From the NCBI GenBank assembly GCA_002381185.1, contig DFOA01000059.1, forward strand, positions 38,054 to 102,053: 64,000 bases of DNA. The letters are read 5' to 3'. The first letter of the stretch is position 1. Each line of letters opens with the position of its first letter. The translations under genes and the position numbers were made by a program. The stretch is from Firmicutes bacterium UBA3553 (lineage in GTDB: Bacteria; Bacillota; Clostridia; Tissierellales; Sedimentibacteraceae). Below, one piece after another: positions 24,180 to 33,085 of the stretch. The notes below the pieces were generated by a model. That model had not been told where the DNA came from, ran no database searches, and worked only from the letters and a program-made list of their open reading frames with translations.

Positions 24180-25487
24180 ATGGCTAATAAAGTAAAATAT
24201 TACGATAGTGCAGGCAAATCATACGACGGATATAACATAGATGGCAAGACTTATAAAGACGAAGCAGGAACACAAAGAATTGATAAAGGTTCATATGTTC
24301 AAACAGAAGATAACTGGTTTCAAATGGGTAATACAGGCGGAGTAAAAGTTAATACGCCGGAATTTGCTGGTGGTTGGATTGGCAATATTAAAACGGGCAA
24401 TCCTACAACCGAAAAGGCAAACACGCCTAAGACTCTAACCAATTATGGTAGTTATGAAAATATGCTTGCTGACATCCCGTATCCTACGGCAAACAATGAA
24501 AATATTAAAAATATGCAAGGGCAGATAGGTGAAGTAATATCTGCCCTTCAAAATTTCACACCTACCAAAAGTATGGGCAGAGACGAAAGCCAAGCAAGGT
24601 CATATGCACAATTAAACAGTATTTACAATCAGAATCTCGAAAAGCAATTGGATGAATATAATCGTGACGCGGTATCAAGGGGAATGTTTGGACAACTTCC
24701 TACAGAAGCCCTGAAGCAAAATGCAATATCCGAAAGTGAAGTTAATAAAGCTGCTGCTATTGGCGACTTGGCAAGTAATTTATATACTCAAGATTTTAAC
24801 ATGGCAAGACAGACGGATGCAGATACATTGAATCGGCAAAACGCTTTATTGTCTGCATTAGGGCAAAATTACGGCATTGAAGCTGATTTGTTAAATAATC
24901 AGCGTGCTGATTTCGTTAACTTAAGTAACCTTGCAACACAGGAAACAACACAGAAATACAATAATGCTGTAAATAAGCTGAATACTTTGGGATATGCAGA
25001 CCAAGCAATTTCTGATATTCTTGGTGTACCTGTAGGGACCCCGTCTGAACAAATTAATTTGTTAAACATTCAGGATAAAATGCAGAGAGAAATGCTTAAT
25101 TTTCAAAGCCAACTTGACCGTTCTAACGCAGCTTATAAAGCTTCTTTGAGCGGTTCAAAGAATAGTAGTAATGCACAGAATATTACTATTCCGCAAAGAT
25201 TGGATATATGGCAGCAGGCGGTAAATATGTTAACAAAAGAAGAGCCTGTAACTGACAATATGACAGGCAGAGTTACAGGCTATCAGAAGGTTTATCCTTC
25301 TTATGATGAAGTTAATTCTTTGTATTTGCAATTAATCAGCAGTTTGGGATATGACCCTTCTGACCTTATGTTATTGCAAGATTTACAATCGGAACAACAA
25401 AATAATAATAAAACTCCGCAGGCATATTCAAATCCACTTCTTGATGCAATAAGAAGCGAAACAGGAGCAAAGTTTTGGGGGAGGTAG
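24180..25487 (+). CDS. Internal virion / ejection protein (435 aa)
   Basis: A 435-residue hydrophilic protein with a Gly/Tyr/Asp-rich beta N-terminus (KVKYYDSAGKSYDGYNIDGK) and a long glutamine-rich helical part (about residues 110-320) with SRGMFGQLPTEALKQNAISESE and repeated LNxLG heptads. Such proteins precede the very large ejection protein in podovirus-like phages. Seven bases separate it from the 2072-residue gene. Ejection is an inference from order and composition. Confidence 0.5.
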   Translation: MANKVKYYDSAGKSYDGYNIDGKTYKDEAGTQRIDKGSYVQTEDNWFQMGNTGGVKVNTPEFAGGWIGNIKTGNPTTEKANTPKTLTNYGSYENMLADIPYPTANNENIKNMQGQIGEVISALQNFTPTKSMGRDESQARSYAQLNSIYNQNLEKQLDEYNRDAVSRGMFGQLPTEALKQNAISESEVNKAAAIGDLASNLYTQDFNMARQTDADTLNRQNALLSALGQNYGIEADLLNNQRADFVNLSNLATQETTQKYNNAVNKLNTLGYADQAISDILGVPVGTPSEQINLLNIQDKMQREMLNFQSQLDRSNAAYKASLSGSKNSSNAQNITIPQRLDIWQQAVNMLTKEEPVTDNMTGRVTGYQKVYPSYDEVNSLYLQLISSLGYDPSDLMLLQDLQSEQQNNNKTPQAYSNPLLDAIRSETGAKFWGR

Positions 25488-25493
25488 TTAGTT

Positions 25494-28400
25494 ATGGCGA
25501 CAGTTGAAGAATTATATAAAGGTTTAAAAAGCGGTACAGTCAATAAATCGCAGCTAAATGAGCAGCAAATAGGCGATGTATATAAATATATGCTTGACAA
25601 TAAGAAGGTGTCTGTAAACCAATTTAAACCAGAAGTAGCACAAAGATATAATTTGATTGAAAGTAAACCAGTTATACAACAACAGCAAATAAAGCCCGTC
25701 TCGCGATTTGAGCCGATTTCACCTTATAAATATCAAGCCAATGTTGATTTATCCAAATTCAAAATGCAAAACAATAAGCCGTCCACCTCTCCAGAAACGG
25801 AGTTGGTGGATATTTTGTCTAATTTAAGTATGCCTAAAGGTAATATTCAAGAAATCAAGAAAGTGGATGTTATAGGGAATTACGGATTAGGAAATATAGA
25901 TTTGTATAACCGTCCAAAGGTTATTAATAATGACGATTCCATAAGCACTGTAGCTTCAATGTCGTTCAATGAAGATGGTAAAGAAATATTAGTTCCTATG
26001 GTGAGTGATGAAGGTAAAATGCTGTCAGAAGATGAAGCGATAGAACAATATCACAGGACAGGAAAATATTTAGGAAAATTTAACACTATTAAAGAAGCAA
26101 ATGAATATGCAGAAAAACTCCACGAGCAGCAGGAAATGATTTATGCATCTCCGGAATACTCTTTAAATCAATCCAATTTTACAATTCGTAACGGAGGAAA
26201 TTACATAAATATCGCTGCAAATCAGCAAAATGTTAACGATACGCCGACATTAGAAGACCGTATAAAAAGTGGATTTAGCTCAATAGGTAAAGCAACAGTA
26301 GGGAGTGGATTAAGCGCATTAGCAACAAATGTTGAATTTCTTTCTAATCCGCAAGCATGGGTTCCTAGTTTGGAAGAGATTAAGTTTAGCCTTACAAGTC
26401 CGCGTGTTTTGGAGACTGACTCTACAGGTAAGAAAGCAGTCGGTCTTAGTCCAAAAGACGAAAAAGAATTGCAGAAACTCAAGCAAGAAAGCGAGCAGAA
26501 ACAAGCTGTTGCAATGCAAAAATATGACAAAAACCAAAGAATAGCCAAATCGTTAGGCTTGACTAATGCAACAAGTGTTAGAGAAGATGCAGACAAATTG
26601 CTTCAATCAGCTGCACGGGATAGAGAAATAGGCAGACAAGGATTGGGCGAAGGTGGTCGGTTAGCTTATGATTTATTGACCGGAGCGGGACAAGTTGGAG
26701 CTGATATTGCTCTAGGATATACAACAGGTGCAGGATTAATGCCTATTATTGGGGTTCGTTCGTTTGGTCAAGGAGCTAACGAAGCAAGACAATCAGATGC
26801 TGATATAGGGCAGCAAGTTGCTTATGGTGCATTATCAGCAGGGATAGAAATCGCTACTGAAAAGATTGTAGGTGGGTTACCATTATCTGAAAAATTAGGC
26901 GCAGATGGAATTGCAGATAATACTATTAAAAAAATGGCTCAAGGAATAGCAAAATCACCAAGATTAGCAAAGGCATTGACATATATTGCTAATATGGCAG
27001 GCGAAGGAGCGGAGGAAGCTATTTCAGAAGTATTAACGCCATTAGCAAGAAAATTGACTTATGACCCTAACGCAGATTGGGCCACACTGGAAGAAGTTGC
27101 TTACTCTGCTTTACTGGGAGCTGGAATATCAGGAATAATGGGCGGAGGGGTATTCTTACAAGGAAATAATGCTAATAATCCAGAAACCCAATCAGTGCAA
27201 AACGACATTCAGACAGAACTTAACAAACTTTATGAAGCCCCCAACGTTGACGCTGATTCTGTAGATACCATGGTTAAATTTTTAAATAATCAAAAAGAAA
27301 GCCGTCCAGAATTTACTGAGTTTATAAATAGTAATTTAGACAAACTCAATGCATTAAAATCACAAGCTAATAATCCCATACAGATGAATGAAAACATCTT
27401 AGATGAACAATCCAATAGCAAAGATATTAATATGGCACAGAAAACATTTAAAGGCGCCATAGAACAATATTCGAATAATGGAGAACAATCAGATATACAA
27501 GATTCAAGTACAATATCTCAAGAAAATAACATTGAAGGTCAGAATAAATCCGCAGATGATGAATTGTTTAGCAAACAAGTTGATGATTGGGTTGCTGGTA
27601 AGTTTGATACGAAAAATCATTTAACTGTATTAAAAAATACACCTGAGGTATATCAAAATTTAGGGGCAAATAATTTACCCATTACCGTAACAAGCAGGAA
27701 GTTAGAGAGAATTATAAATGAATATGGTAAACAAAGAGGAGAATATCACGGACTCGGAATTGATATAGCAAAACAACTCCCTGAAGCATTAAAAAATCCT
27801 TTGACTGTTTTGAAATCCTACAATAATAGTTTTGTTGCTGTTACAAATTTAGTCGATAATAATAATAATCCTGTAATTGCTGCTTTATTAGTTGATGGTG
27901 TTGGAAAAATCGAAAACATTAGTGTTTCAGCTAATGTAATGACGAGTGCATATGGTAAGGATAATTTTGAAAGTTACTTGCAAAGAAATGTCGAAGCTGG
28001 AAATGTGGTTTATAATTCGCAAGAAGAAAAAGACGGTACCAGACCAAGGCTCCAATTGCCAAGCGCTGATACCGCCCAAAAAGGAAGCGAACTTCCTTTA
28101 TTTGAAGATAACATATCACAAAATACGGAAAATGTCAAGAATGAAAATACAACAGAAAATAGCACAACTGAGAAATTACAACAAAGTTTTGACATTCCTG
28201 ATATACAAATAAACGAAGTAGTAGCTTTAACAGAAAAAATATCGAAAAGAATTACAGAAAATAACAAACTCGATGCAGAATCATCATTAAGACTTACAGA
28301 GATAATTCATGAGGCACACCCTGAATTATCTGCTGCCGAGATAGAAAGCGGATTACTTGATGTATTTATGGATGTATCAGAGCAGGACCATCAAGAAGCA

Positions 28401-31400
28401 GAAACTCCTCAAAAATCTAAACCAACTATTCAACAATCAACAGGAGAACAGGCTTTTAAAGGTAAAACTGATATATCTAATGGTGTAGCTGATATGTCAA
28501 GACCGTTAAAAAGACCAACCGAAATAAAACAAGATATAAGCAAGAAATTTAACATTCCTGTTAGTAGTAGGAAATTCAATAAGCGTAAAGCGGTAGGATT
28601 TTATAAGGTGCTGCCAGAAGTTATTAGAACAAAGTTTGACAATGACCTTGGAACGGTTACGCATGAGTTAGGTCATCATCTTGATAAACAATATCAATTC
28701 AGCACAAATCACCCTAAGTATATTACAAACATGGTTGAAAAAATGAGTCCTGAATTTAAAAAATCGTATTCTGAATCCGAATACTCAGGCGAAGCAATTG
28801 CTGAATTTATTAGGTATTATATGACCGATACAGCGACAGCAAAGGAGTTCGCAGGCAGTTTTTATGATGTATTCCAAAAAGAATTATCGCAATTAGATTT
28901 AACTAATGTCCAGGAAACAAGAGCAGATGTTTTAAGGTGGGTCAACGGGGAGTGGCAGGAGAAAGCTCAAGCAACAATGGTATCTGCAGAAAAACAAAAG
29001 AAAATATGGAGAGAGAGGGTAAAGCCGGAAAATATTAACATGGTGCTTTTCGATGAAATCGCTCCCTTAAATAGGTTTGCAAATACAGTAAAAGAAGTAA
29101 CAGGCAGACCACTATCGGAAAGTCTTAATCCATATATTTTAGGAATGAGAACATACAAAGCGAGCGGCATTGTGACAGGTATACTAGAGGGCAATATGTC
29201 AAACCCGCATTATAAGATTATATATGATAATGATAATCTTAAAAATATCGTGCAAGATGTCGGACAGAATATGCCGAAATTTGAATTATATTTGAAAACG
29301 AAGCACGCTCTAACTTTAAAAGACCAAGGTCATCAAATATTTCCTAAAGATATTGAGGTGTCAAAAGAAAGGTTAGAAGCCTTAGAACAACAATATCCGC
29401 AATTTAAAGAATTGTCTGACCGCCTTTATAAATGGTATGATGCATTCTTTAAATCGTGGGTTATCGATACTAACATGTTGGGACCTGATAGCAAGAAAAT
29501 ATACGATATAATGCGAGAAAAATACCCTTACTACGTACCGATGTTCAGGGTAAGAGAAGCGGGCCCGAATGTCAAAAGAGCAAAATCAGGATTTACGGAC
29601 CAGCGCTCTCCTGTTGACCGATTAAGTGATGCCGGGAGCGATGCCGATACAATAAACCCTATTGACGGACTTGTGTTGCAAGTTAATAGAACTGTTAATG
29701 CCTATACTAAAAATAATGTAATGCGTGCAATTGTAGCAAACTACAAGACTGTTGACGGGTTAGGTGGTTTTATAGATCGCGTACCACCGGATATGGAAAG
29801 ACAAATTGTACGTACAGATGCATTAAAAACTAGAATAGGTAAAAGTTTAGAAAATAAAATGACTGCCGAAGATATTGACGATTTAATTAATAATATCGAG
29901 GATACTATTATTAGTTTTAAACCACTGTCAAAAAGCAGAGATAATGACATAGTGGGTGTAATTACAAAAGAAGGTAAGAAAGAATTCTACCAAGTATTTG
30001 ATGAAAACTTACTAAAAGCTTTAACAAACATGGATAAAAGGCAACTTGATTTTACTGTTAAAGCCATTGCAGAGGTCAGGAGAACAATTACTGCCCTGAC
30101 TACCGGTATGAATCCAATGTTCAGTTTGACTTCAAATATACCTAGAGATGTTCAGCAAGCTTTTACATATGGTAGCCATAATAATCCGTTTGAATATGCG
30201 AAATCCACAGGCCAAGCCGTATTCGAGGTAGTAAAGAAAACTGATAAATATAAGAACTTCCTGGCTTATGGCGGTGGGTACGGCGCAAGTATGCAAGGTG
30301 CTGAAACTAAAATGAGTAAAGAATTGTATAACAAACTTACTGATTTTAGAAAAGGAAAGAAGATTACTGGCAGAAGTGGATTGAATCATTTTGTTGGTAT
30401 GATTGCGGATATGAACGACTGGGCCGAAGTTGCACCGAGATTAGCTGAATTTGATAAAGCGTATAAGGCAGCTATGAACCAAAGCAAATCGCATGAAGAT
30501 GCGGTATTGTATGCGCTCCAAAAGTCTGATGATGTAACTCTTAACTTCATGAAGCGTGGTACCATAATGAACACCGCAGGAGGGCAAATAATCCCTTATT
30601 TCAATGCTGGATTGCAAGGCATAAATAAATTATATAGGAATTTGATAACTGACCCAGAAGTCCGCACACAAACATGGATTAAATCAATAACAATGCTGAC
30701 TATGCCAACAATCATATTATGGGCCTTGCATAGAGATGACGAGGATTATAAAAAATTATCTAGAGGAATTAAGGATAGTTATTGGATTTTGCCTTGGAAA
30801 ACTGCTGCAGGAGAATTTATAAGAATACCCAAACCAAAAGATTTAGCGACTTTATTTGGAGCAGATTTTGAAAGAGGATTAAATGCAATATTTGAAAAAG
30901 AAGGCGCGGATGCCTTTGATGGCTTTTTAGGAACTTTACTAGACTCTTTAACGCCAAACACTGAGACGGTATTCAGACCATTTATTGACGTTGAAAAAAA
31001 TGAAAAATGGAGTGGTGGAGCTATTGTTAATCAAAGCTTAGACGGAGTTTTGAAGCAAGACCAATACGATGATACTACCTCTCGTATCGCTATATTACTT
31101 GCTAAAGGAGTTTCAAAAGTACTACCTGAATCAATCTATGCTTCTCCAAAGAACGTTAATTACTTATTAGACCAAACAGGTGGAGGTTTAATGGATATAC
31201 TACTGCCGTTGACAACTCCTAACAGTTATACACCCATAGAAGCTGTACGTCGTAAATTTATAGCAGACCCTTCATACTCAAATGATCGCATTAATGAATT
31301 TTACGAGTTGAAATCCGCTACAGAAAAAGCAAATAATTCATACGAAAAGAAAGGCACTATATCAGATAGGATAGATTTTATCGCAGAAGAAGAATTAAAA

Positions 31401-31712
31401 GCTTACTACAAGTCAATTGACATGTACTGGGATAGTATAAATTCAATTGGCATGATGACAAACAAAACTCTTTCCGATAGCCAGTCCGAAGCGTTTAAAG
31501 AGATTATGAAAAGAAGTAGATACGAAGATTCCACCAAAAATAAGTTTAATATTGATTTGAAGGATAAAAAGTTATCTGACGAAAATATTAAGCTGCTTCA
31601 AAAAACTTTGCGTGATGAAATTGTTAATTTGGCTGATAAAGCTATCAAAGAGTATAAGCAGTATCATGATATAAGTCTTGAAAGATTCAAAGAATGGGCT
31701 ATAAATAAATAA
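25494..31712 (+). CDS. Giant polyvalent ejection protein with HExxH protease and MuF-C-like domains
   Basis: A 2072-residue protein, the largest in the window. Domains read in order: a phage internal-protein module (about 128-215, GNIDLYNRPKV, ISTVASMSFNEDGKEILVPMVSDEG); a Gly/Ala-rich, partly hydrophobic region (about 390-560); a module (about 695-850) like the phage MuF C-terminal domain (TSRKLERIINEYGKQRGEYHG, LPEALKNPLTVLKS); a metalloprotease-like site THELGHHLD (about 1056-1064) with EAIAEF downstream as possible third ligand; and a long C-terminal half with GGQIIPYFNAGLQGINKLYR, typical of large polyvalent-protein domain 38. Probably packaged and ejected with the DNA. Start follows GGGGGAGGTAGTTAGTT. 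Confidence 0.75.
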   Translation: MATVEELYKGLKSGTVNKSQLNEQQIGDVYKYMLDNKKVSVNQFKPEVAQRYNLIESKPVIQQQQIKPVSRFEPISPYKYQANVDLSKFKMQNNKPSTSPETELVDILSNLSMPKGNIQEIKKVDVIGNYGLGNIDLYNRPKVINNDDSISTVASMSFNEDGKEILVPMVSDEGKMLSEDEAIEQYHRTGKYLGKFNTIKEANEYAEKLHEQQEMIYASPEYSLNQSNFTIRNGGNYINIAANQQNVNDTPTLEDRIKSGFSSIGKATVGSGLSALATNVEFLSNPQAWVPSLEEIKFSLTSPRVLETDSTGKKAVGLSPKDEKELQKLKQESEQKQAVAMQKYDKNQRIAKSLGLTNATSVREDADKLLQSAARDREIGRQGLGEGGRLAYDLLTGAGQVGADIALGYTTGAGLMPIIGVRSFGQGANEARQSDADIGQQVAYGALSAGIEIATEKIVGGLPLSEKLGADGIADNTIKKMAQGIAKSPRLAKALTYIANMAGEGAEEAISEVLTPLARKLTYDPNADWATLEEVAYSALLGAGISGIMGGGVFLQGNNANNPETQSVQNDIQTELNKLYEAPNVDADSVDTMVKFLNNQKESRPEFTEFINSNLDKLNALKSQANNPIQMNENILDEQSNSKDINMAQKTFKGAIEQYSNNGEQSDIQDSSTISQENNIEGQNKSADDELFSKQVDDWVAGKFDTKNHLTVLKNTPEVYQNLGANNLPITVTSRKLERIINEYGKQRGEYHGLGIDIAKQLPEALKNPLTVLKSYNNSFVAVTNLVDNNNNPVIAALLVDGVGKIENISVSANVMTSAYGKDNFESYLQRNVEAGNVVYNSQEEKDGTRPRLQLPSADTAQKGSELPLFEDNISQNTENVKNENTTENSTTEKLQQSFDIPDIQINEVVALTEKISKRITENNKLDAESSLRLTEIIHEAHPELSAAEIESGLLDVFMDVSEQDHQEAETPQKSKPTIQQSTGEQAFKGKTDISNGVADMSRPLKRPTEIKQDISKKFNIPVSSRKFNKRKAVGFYKVLPEVIRTKFDNDLGTVTHELGHHLDKQYQFSTNHPKYITNMVEKMSPEFKKSYSESEYSGEAIAEFIRYYMTDTATAKEFAGSFYDVFQKELSQLDLTNVQETRADVLRWVNGEWQEKAQATMVSAEKQKKIWRERVKPENINMVLFDEIAPLNRFANTVKEVTGRPLSESLNPYILGMRTYKASGIVTGILEGNMSNPHYKIIYDNDNLKNIVQDVGQNMPKFELYLKTKHALTLKDQGHQIFPKDIEVSKERLEALEQQYPQFKELSDRLYKWYDAFFKSWVIDTNMLGPDSKKIYDIMREKYPYYVPMFRVREAGPNVKRAKSGFTDQRSPVDRLSDAGSDADTINPIDGLVLQVNRTVNAYTKNNVMRAIVANYKTVDGLGGFIDRVPPDMERQIVRTDALKTRIGKSLENKMTAEDIDDLINNIEDTIISFKPLSKSRDNDIVGVITKEGKKEFYQVFDENLLKALTNMDKRQLDFTVKAIAEVRRTITALTTGMNPMFSLTSNIPRDVQQAFTYGSHNNPFEYAKSTGQAVFEVVKKTDKYKNFLAYGGGYGASMQGAETKMSKELYNKLTDFRKGKKITGRSGLNHFVGMIADMNDWAEVAPRLAEFDKAYKAAMNQSKSHEDAVLYALQKSDDVTLNFMKRGTIMNTAGGQIIPYFNAGLQGINKLYRNLITDPEVRTQTWIKSITMLTMPTIILWALHRDDEDYKKLSRGIKDSYWILPWKTAAGEFIRIPKPKDLATLFGADFERGLNAIFEKEGADAFDGFLGTLLDSLTPNTETVFRPFIDVEKNEKWSGGAIVNQSLDGVLKQDQYDDTTSRIAILLAKGVSKVLPESIYASPKNVNYLLDQTGGGLMDILLPLTTPNSYTPIEAVRRKFIADPSYSNDRINEFYELKSATEKANNSYEKKGTISDRIDFIAEEELKAYYKSIDMYWDSINSIGMMTNKTLSDSQSEAFKEIMKRSRYEDSTKNKFNIDLKDKKLSDENIKLLQKTLRDEIVNLADKAIKEYKQYHDISLERFKEWAINK

Positions 31713-31717
31713 AGCAA

Positions 31718-31748
31718 AGCCCCCTTATGATTGAGGGGGCTCTTTTTT
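31718..31748. terminator. Bidirectional terminator at end of structural genes
   Basis: AGCCCCCT (31718-31725) pairs with AGGGGGCT (31734-31741), followed by TCTTTTTT. The GC-rich stem closes the rightward structural operon, and the leftward membrane-protein gene stops inside it. Confidence 0.85.
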
Positions 31749-32432
31749 ATTCCTAATTATCAAGTATAATCCTGTAAATACTACTGTTAAAGTCAGTAAC
31801 TCTATAAATAACACTTGGAAATCAATTGAATATAAATACTGCCTATTATATGTTTTATTATCTATTGAAGATATATATGTTTCGTATGGCGTTAACTCAC
31901 TAAAAGCAAAAATAGGTTGAAACCCGCTTATGCCTGTAAAAATTTTGGTGTCGTACGCATAAAAGGCCTTGTAAGGTGTAAAAAATATTGTTAAAACAAC
32001 AAATAATATAATATAAATCAATATTAAGATTTTCTTTTTATTATCTTTCATAATAAAACACCCTCCGTAAAGCAAATCGAAAATTTTATCTATTATAAAT
32101 TTATCAAAAAACCAAAGCAGTAAGATTAGAGCTAAAATTTCAATGGCTATTGTTATAATCATTTCAAAAATGCGTACTTCCATTTCATATGTCATTATGG
32201 TAAATTCACTTTGCCCGGAAGGCTTAACCATGGATACGGTTCCATTAATTTTATTTACATAATCCATGCTATAGTGTGAATTTTCTGTATCTATTTTAGT
32301 TCGTATTCCGTTGGAATCTATCGCATACTTAGTATAAGGCATATGATTAAAATTGAAATTTATTATTACAAGAGCAAAGTAAACTAAAATAAATAAGTAA
32401 ATAAAAATAGGCTTTATCTTATTCGAAATCAT
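31725..32432 (-). CDS. Polytopic membrane protein of unknown function (235 aa)
   Basis: A 235-residue protein with membrane segments at about residues 8-27, 89-109, 135-152 and 207-228. The loop between the first two (about 30-85) is extracytoplasmic-looking and contains SGQSEFTIMTYEMEVRIF. No family is recognised. It is transcribed opposite to the structural genes, from a promoter at 32474-32502, at the very end of the prophage, the usual place for lysogenic-conversion or superinfection-exclusion genes (inference). The ribosome binding site is weak. Confidence 0.55.
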   Translation of the reverse strand: MISNKIKPIFIYLFILVYFALVIINFNFNHMPYTKYAIDSNGIRTKIDTENSHYSMDYVNKINGTVSMVKPSGQSEFTIMTYEMEVRIFEMIITIAIEILALILLLWFFDKFIIDKIFDLLYGGCFIMKDNKKKILILIYIILFVVLTIFFTPYKAFYAYDTKIFTGISGFQPIFAFSELTPYETYISSIDNKTYNRQYLYSIDFQVLFIELLTLTVVFTGLYLIIRNKKEPPQS

Positions 32433-32473
32433 CTCGTACCCATCTCAATCCTTTGTTATATAACGTTTTCTTT

Positions 32474-32502
32474 ATTTTACACCATTTTACCAGATATTAC
32501 AA
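32474..32502 (-). promoter_or_regulatory. Leftward sigma-A-type promoter for membrane protein
   Basis: On the minus strand TTGTAA (32497-32502) and TAAAAT (32474-32479) are separated by 17 bases, about 40 bases upstream of the ATG at 32432. Confidence 0.5.
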
Positions 32503-32561
32503 TAATAAATATAAAATTACTCTTTTAAAAGTGATAATCTATGATGTAATATCCTTAAGTG

Positions 32562-32575
32562 CGAACAAAAGTTCG
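32562..32575. promoter_or_regulatory. LexA (SOS) box
   Basis: CGAACAAAAGTTCG is a perfect palindrome of the Gram-positive LexA/DinR box type (CGAAC-N4-GTTCG). It lies 37 bases upstream of a short rightward ORF at 32612. DNA damage would relieve repression of whatever is transcribed from here. Confidence 0.65.
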
Positions 32576-32611
32576 GAAGATGATAATTTTAAAATTAAAG
32601 AAGGTGTTTGT

Positions 32612-32695
32612 ATGAAGATTGTGAATGAACCTGTAAGTCTGTACGAGCTAAAATACGAAATCGATACTAAAAATTGGTACCTATTCAAAAAATAA
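32612..32695 (+). CDS. Short SOS-linked ORF, possibly truncated (27 aa)
   Basis: ATG 32612 behind AAGAAGGTGTTTGT opens only 27 codons, MKIVNEPVSLYELKYEIDTK then NWYLFKK. The good ribosome binding site and LexA box suggest a real start; the length suggests a peptide or a gene cut off, for example by prophage integration. No family is recognised. Confidence 0.35.
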   Translation: MKIVNEPVSLYELKYEIDTKNWYLFKK

Positions 32696-32696
32696 A

Positions 32697-32735
32697 TTAT
32701 CAAAAGAACTGTAATAATGGCAATTCTTTTGATAA
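32697..32735. other. 12-bp hairpin, leftward terminator candidate
   Basis: TTATCAAAAGAA (32697-32708) and TTCTTTTGATAA (32724-32735) pair perfectly around a 15-base loop. On the minus strand the stem runs into a T-rich stretch (TTTATTTTTTG), so it could end leftward transcription from the chromosome. Confidence 0.45.
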
Positions 32736-32738
32736 CAT

Positions 32739-32756
32739 TGCTAACAAAATGCTAAC
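32739..32756. repeat. Tandem TGCTAAC repeats, integrase-arm-like
   Basis: Two TGCTAAC copies (32739-32745 and 32750-32756) spaced 11 bases apart, one helical turn. From memory, similar direct repeats lie beside integrase genes and att sites of clostridial elements. With no integrase gene in view this stays tentative. Confidence 0.3.
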
Positions 32757-32944
32757 GCACTTAAGTTATTTATAATCATTTATAATACATGAGGTTTTTA
32801 ATAATTCGCTATTTTACGCACTTTATTACACTTGAATTTATCCAAGTAACAATTAATCATCATGGGCGGCATGATGTAAAAATTCATGACCTCATGAAAT
32901 AGATGATTTTAAGATAGTAAAATGTGAATCTATATTTTGTTTAT
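32757..32944. other. Palindrome-rich intergenic stretch at prophage/chromosome junction
   Basis: No gene is seen. It contains the hairpin CATCATG-GGCGG-CATGATG (32858-32876), the perfect palindrome TTCATGACCTCATGAA (32883-32898) and a partial palindrome around 32831-32846. The prophage right end probably lies within or just left of this stretch, but the core att sequence cannot be identified without the left end. Confidence 0.35.
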
Positions 32945-32990
32945 AAGAGGCTTTTCATTAATTGATAAAATTTTTGAAAGGCTTCTTTTT
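32945..32990 (+). terminator. Intrinsic terminator upstream of sigma-54 activator
   Basis: AAGAGGCTTTTCA (32945-32957) pairs, with two wobbles, with TGAAAGGCTTCTT (32975-32987) and runs into TTTTT. It probably belongs to the chromosomal gene that lay upstream before phage integration. Confidence 0.65.
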
Positions 32991-33035
32991 GTATGCTCTA
33001 ACCCCCAATTTGTTGTTTTCTTTAAATTATATTTA

Positions 33036-33044
33036 TGATATAAT
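33036..33044 (+). promoter_or_regulatory. Extended -10 promoter of sigma-54 activator gene
   Basis: TGATATAAT is an extended -10 element (TGn plus perfect TATAAT), 42 bases before the activator start. The matching -35 region (TTTTCT) is poor, as extended -10 promoters allow. Confidence 0.45.
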
Positions 33045-33085
33045 TGCATAAATAAAGTAAAACTATAATAATAAAGGTGAAATAA

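Noticed and set aside
32453..32611. Upstream extension of the short rightward ORF to 80 codons
   Set aside because: The extension crosses the leftward promoter and LexA box and has no ribosome binding site; only ATG 32612 has one.
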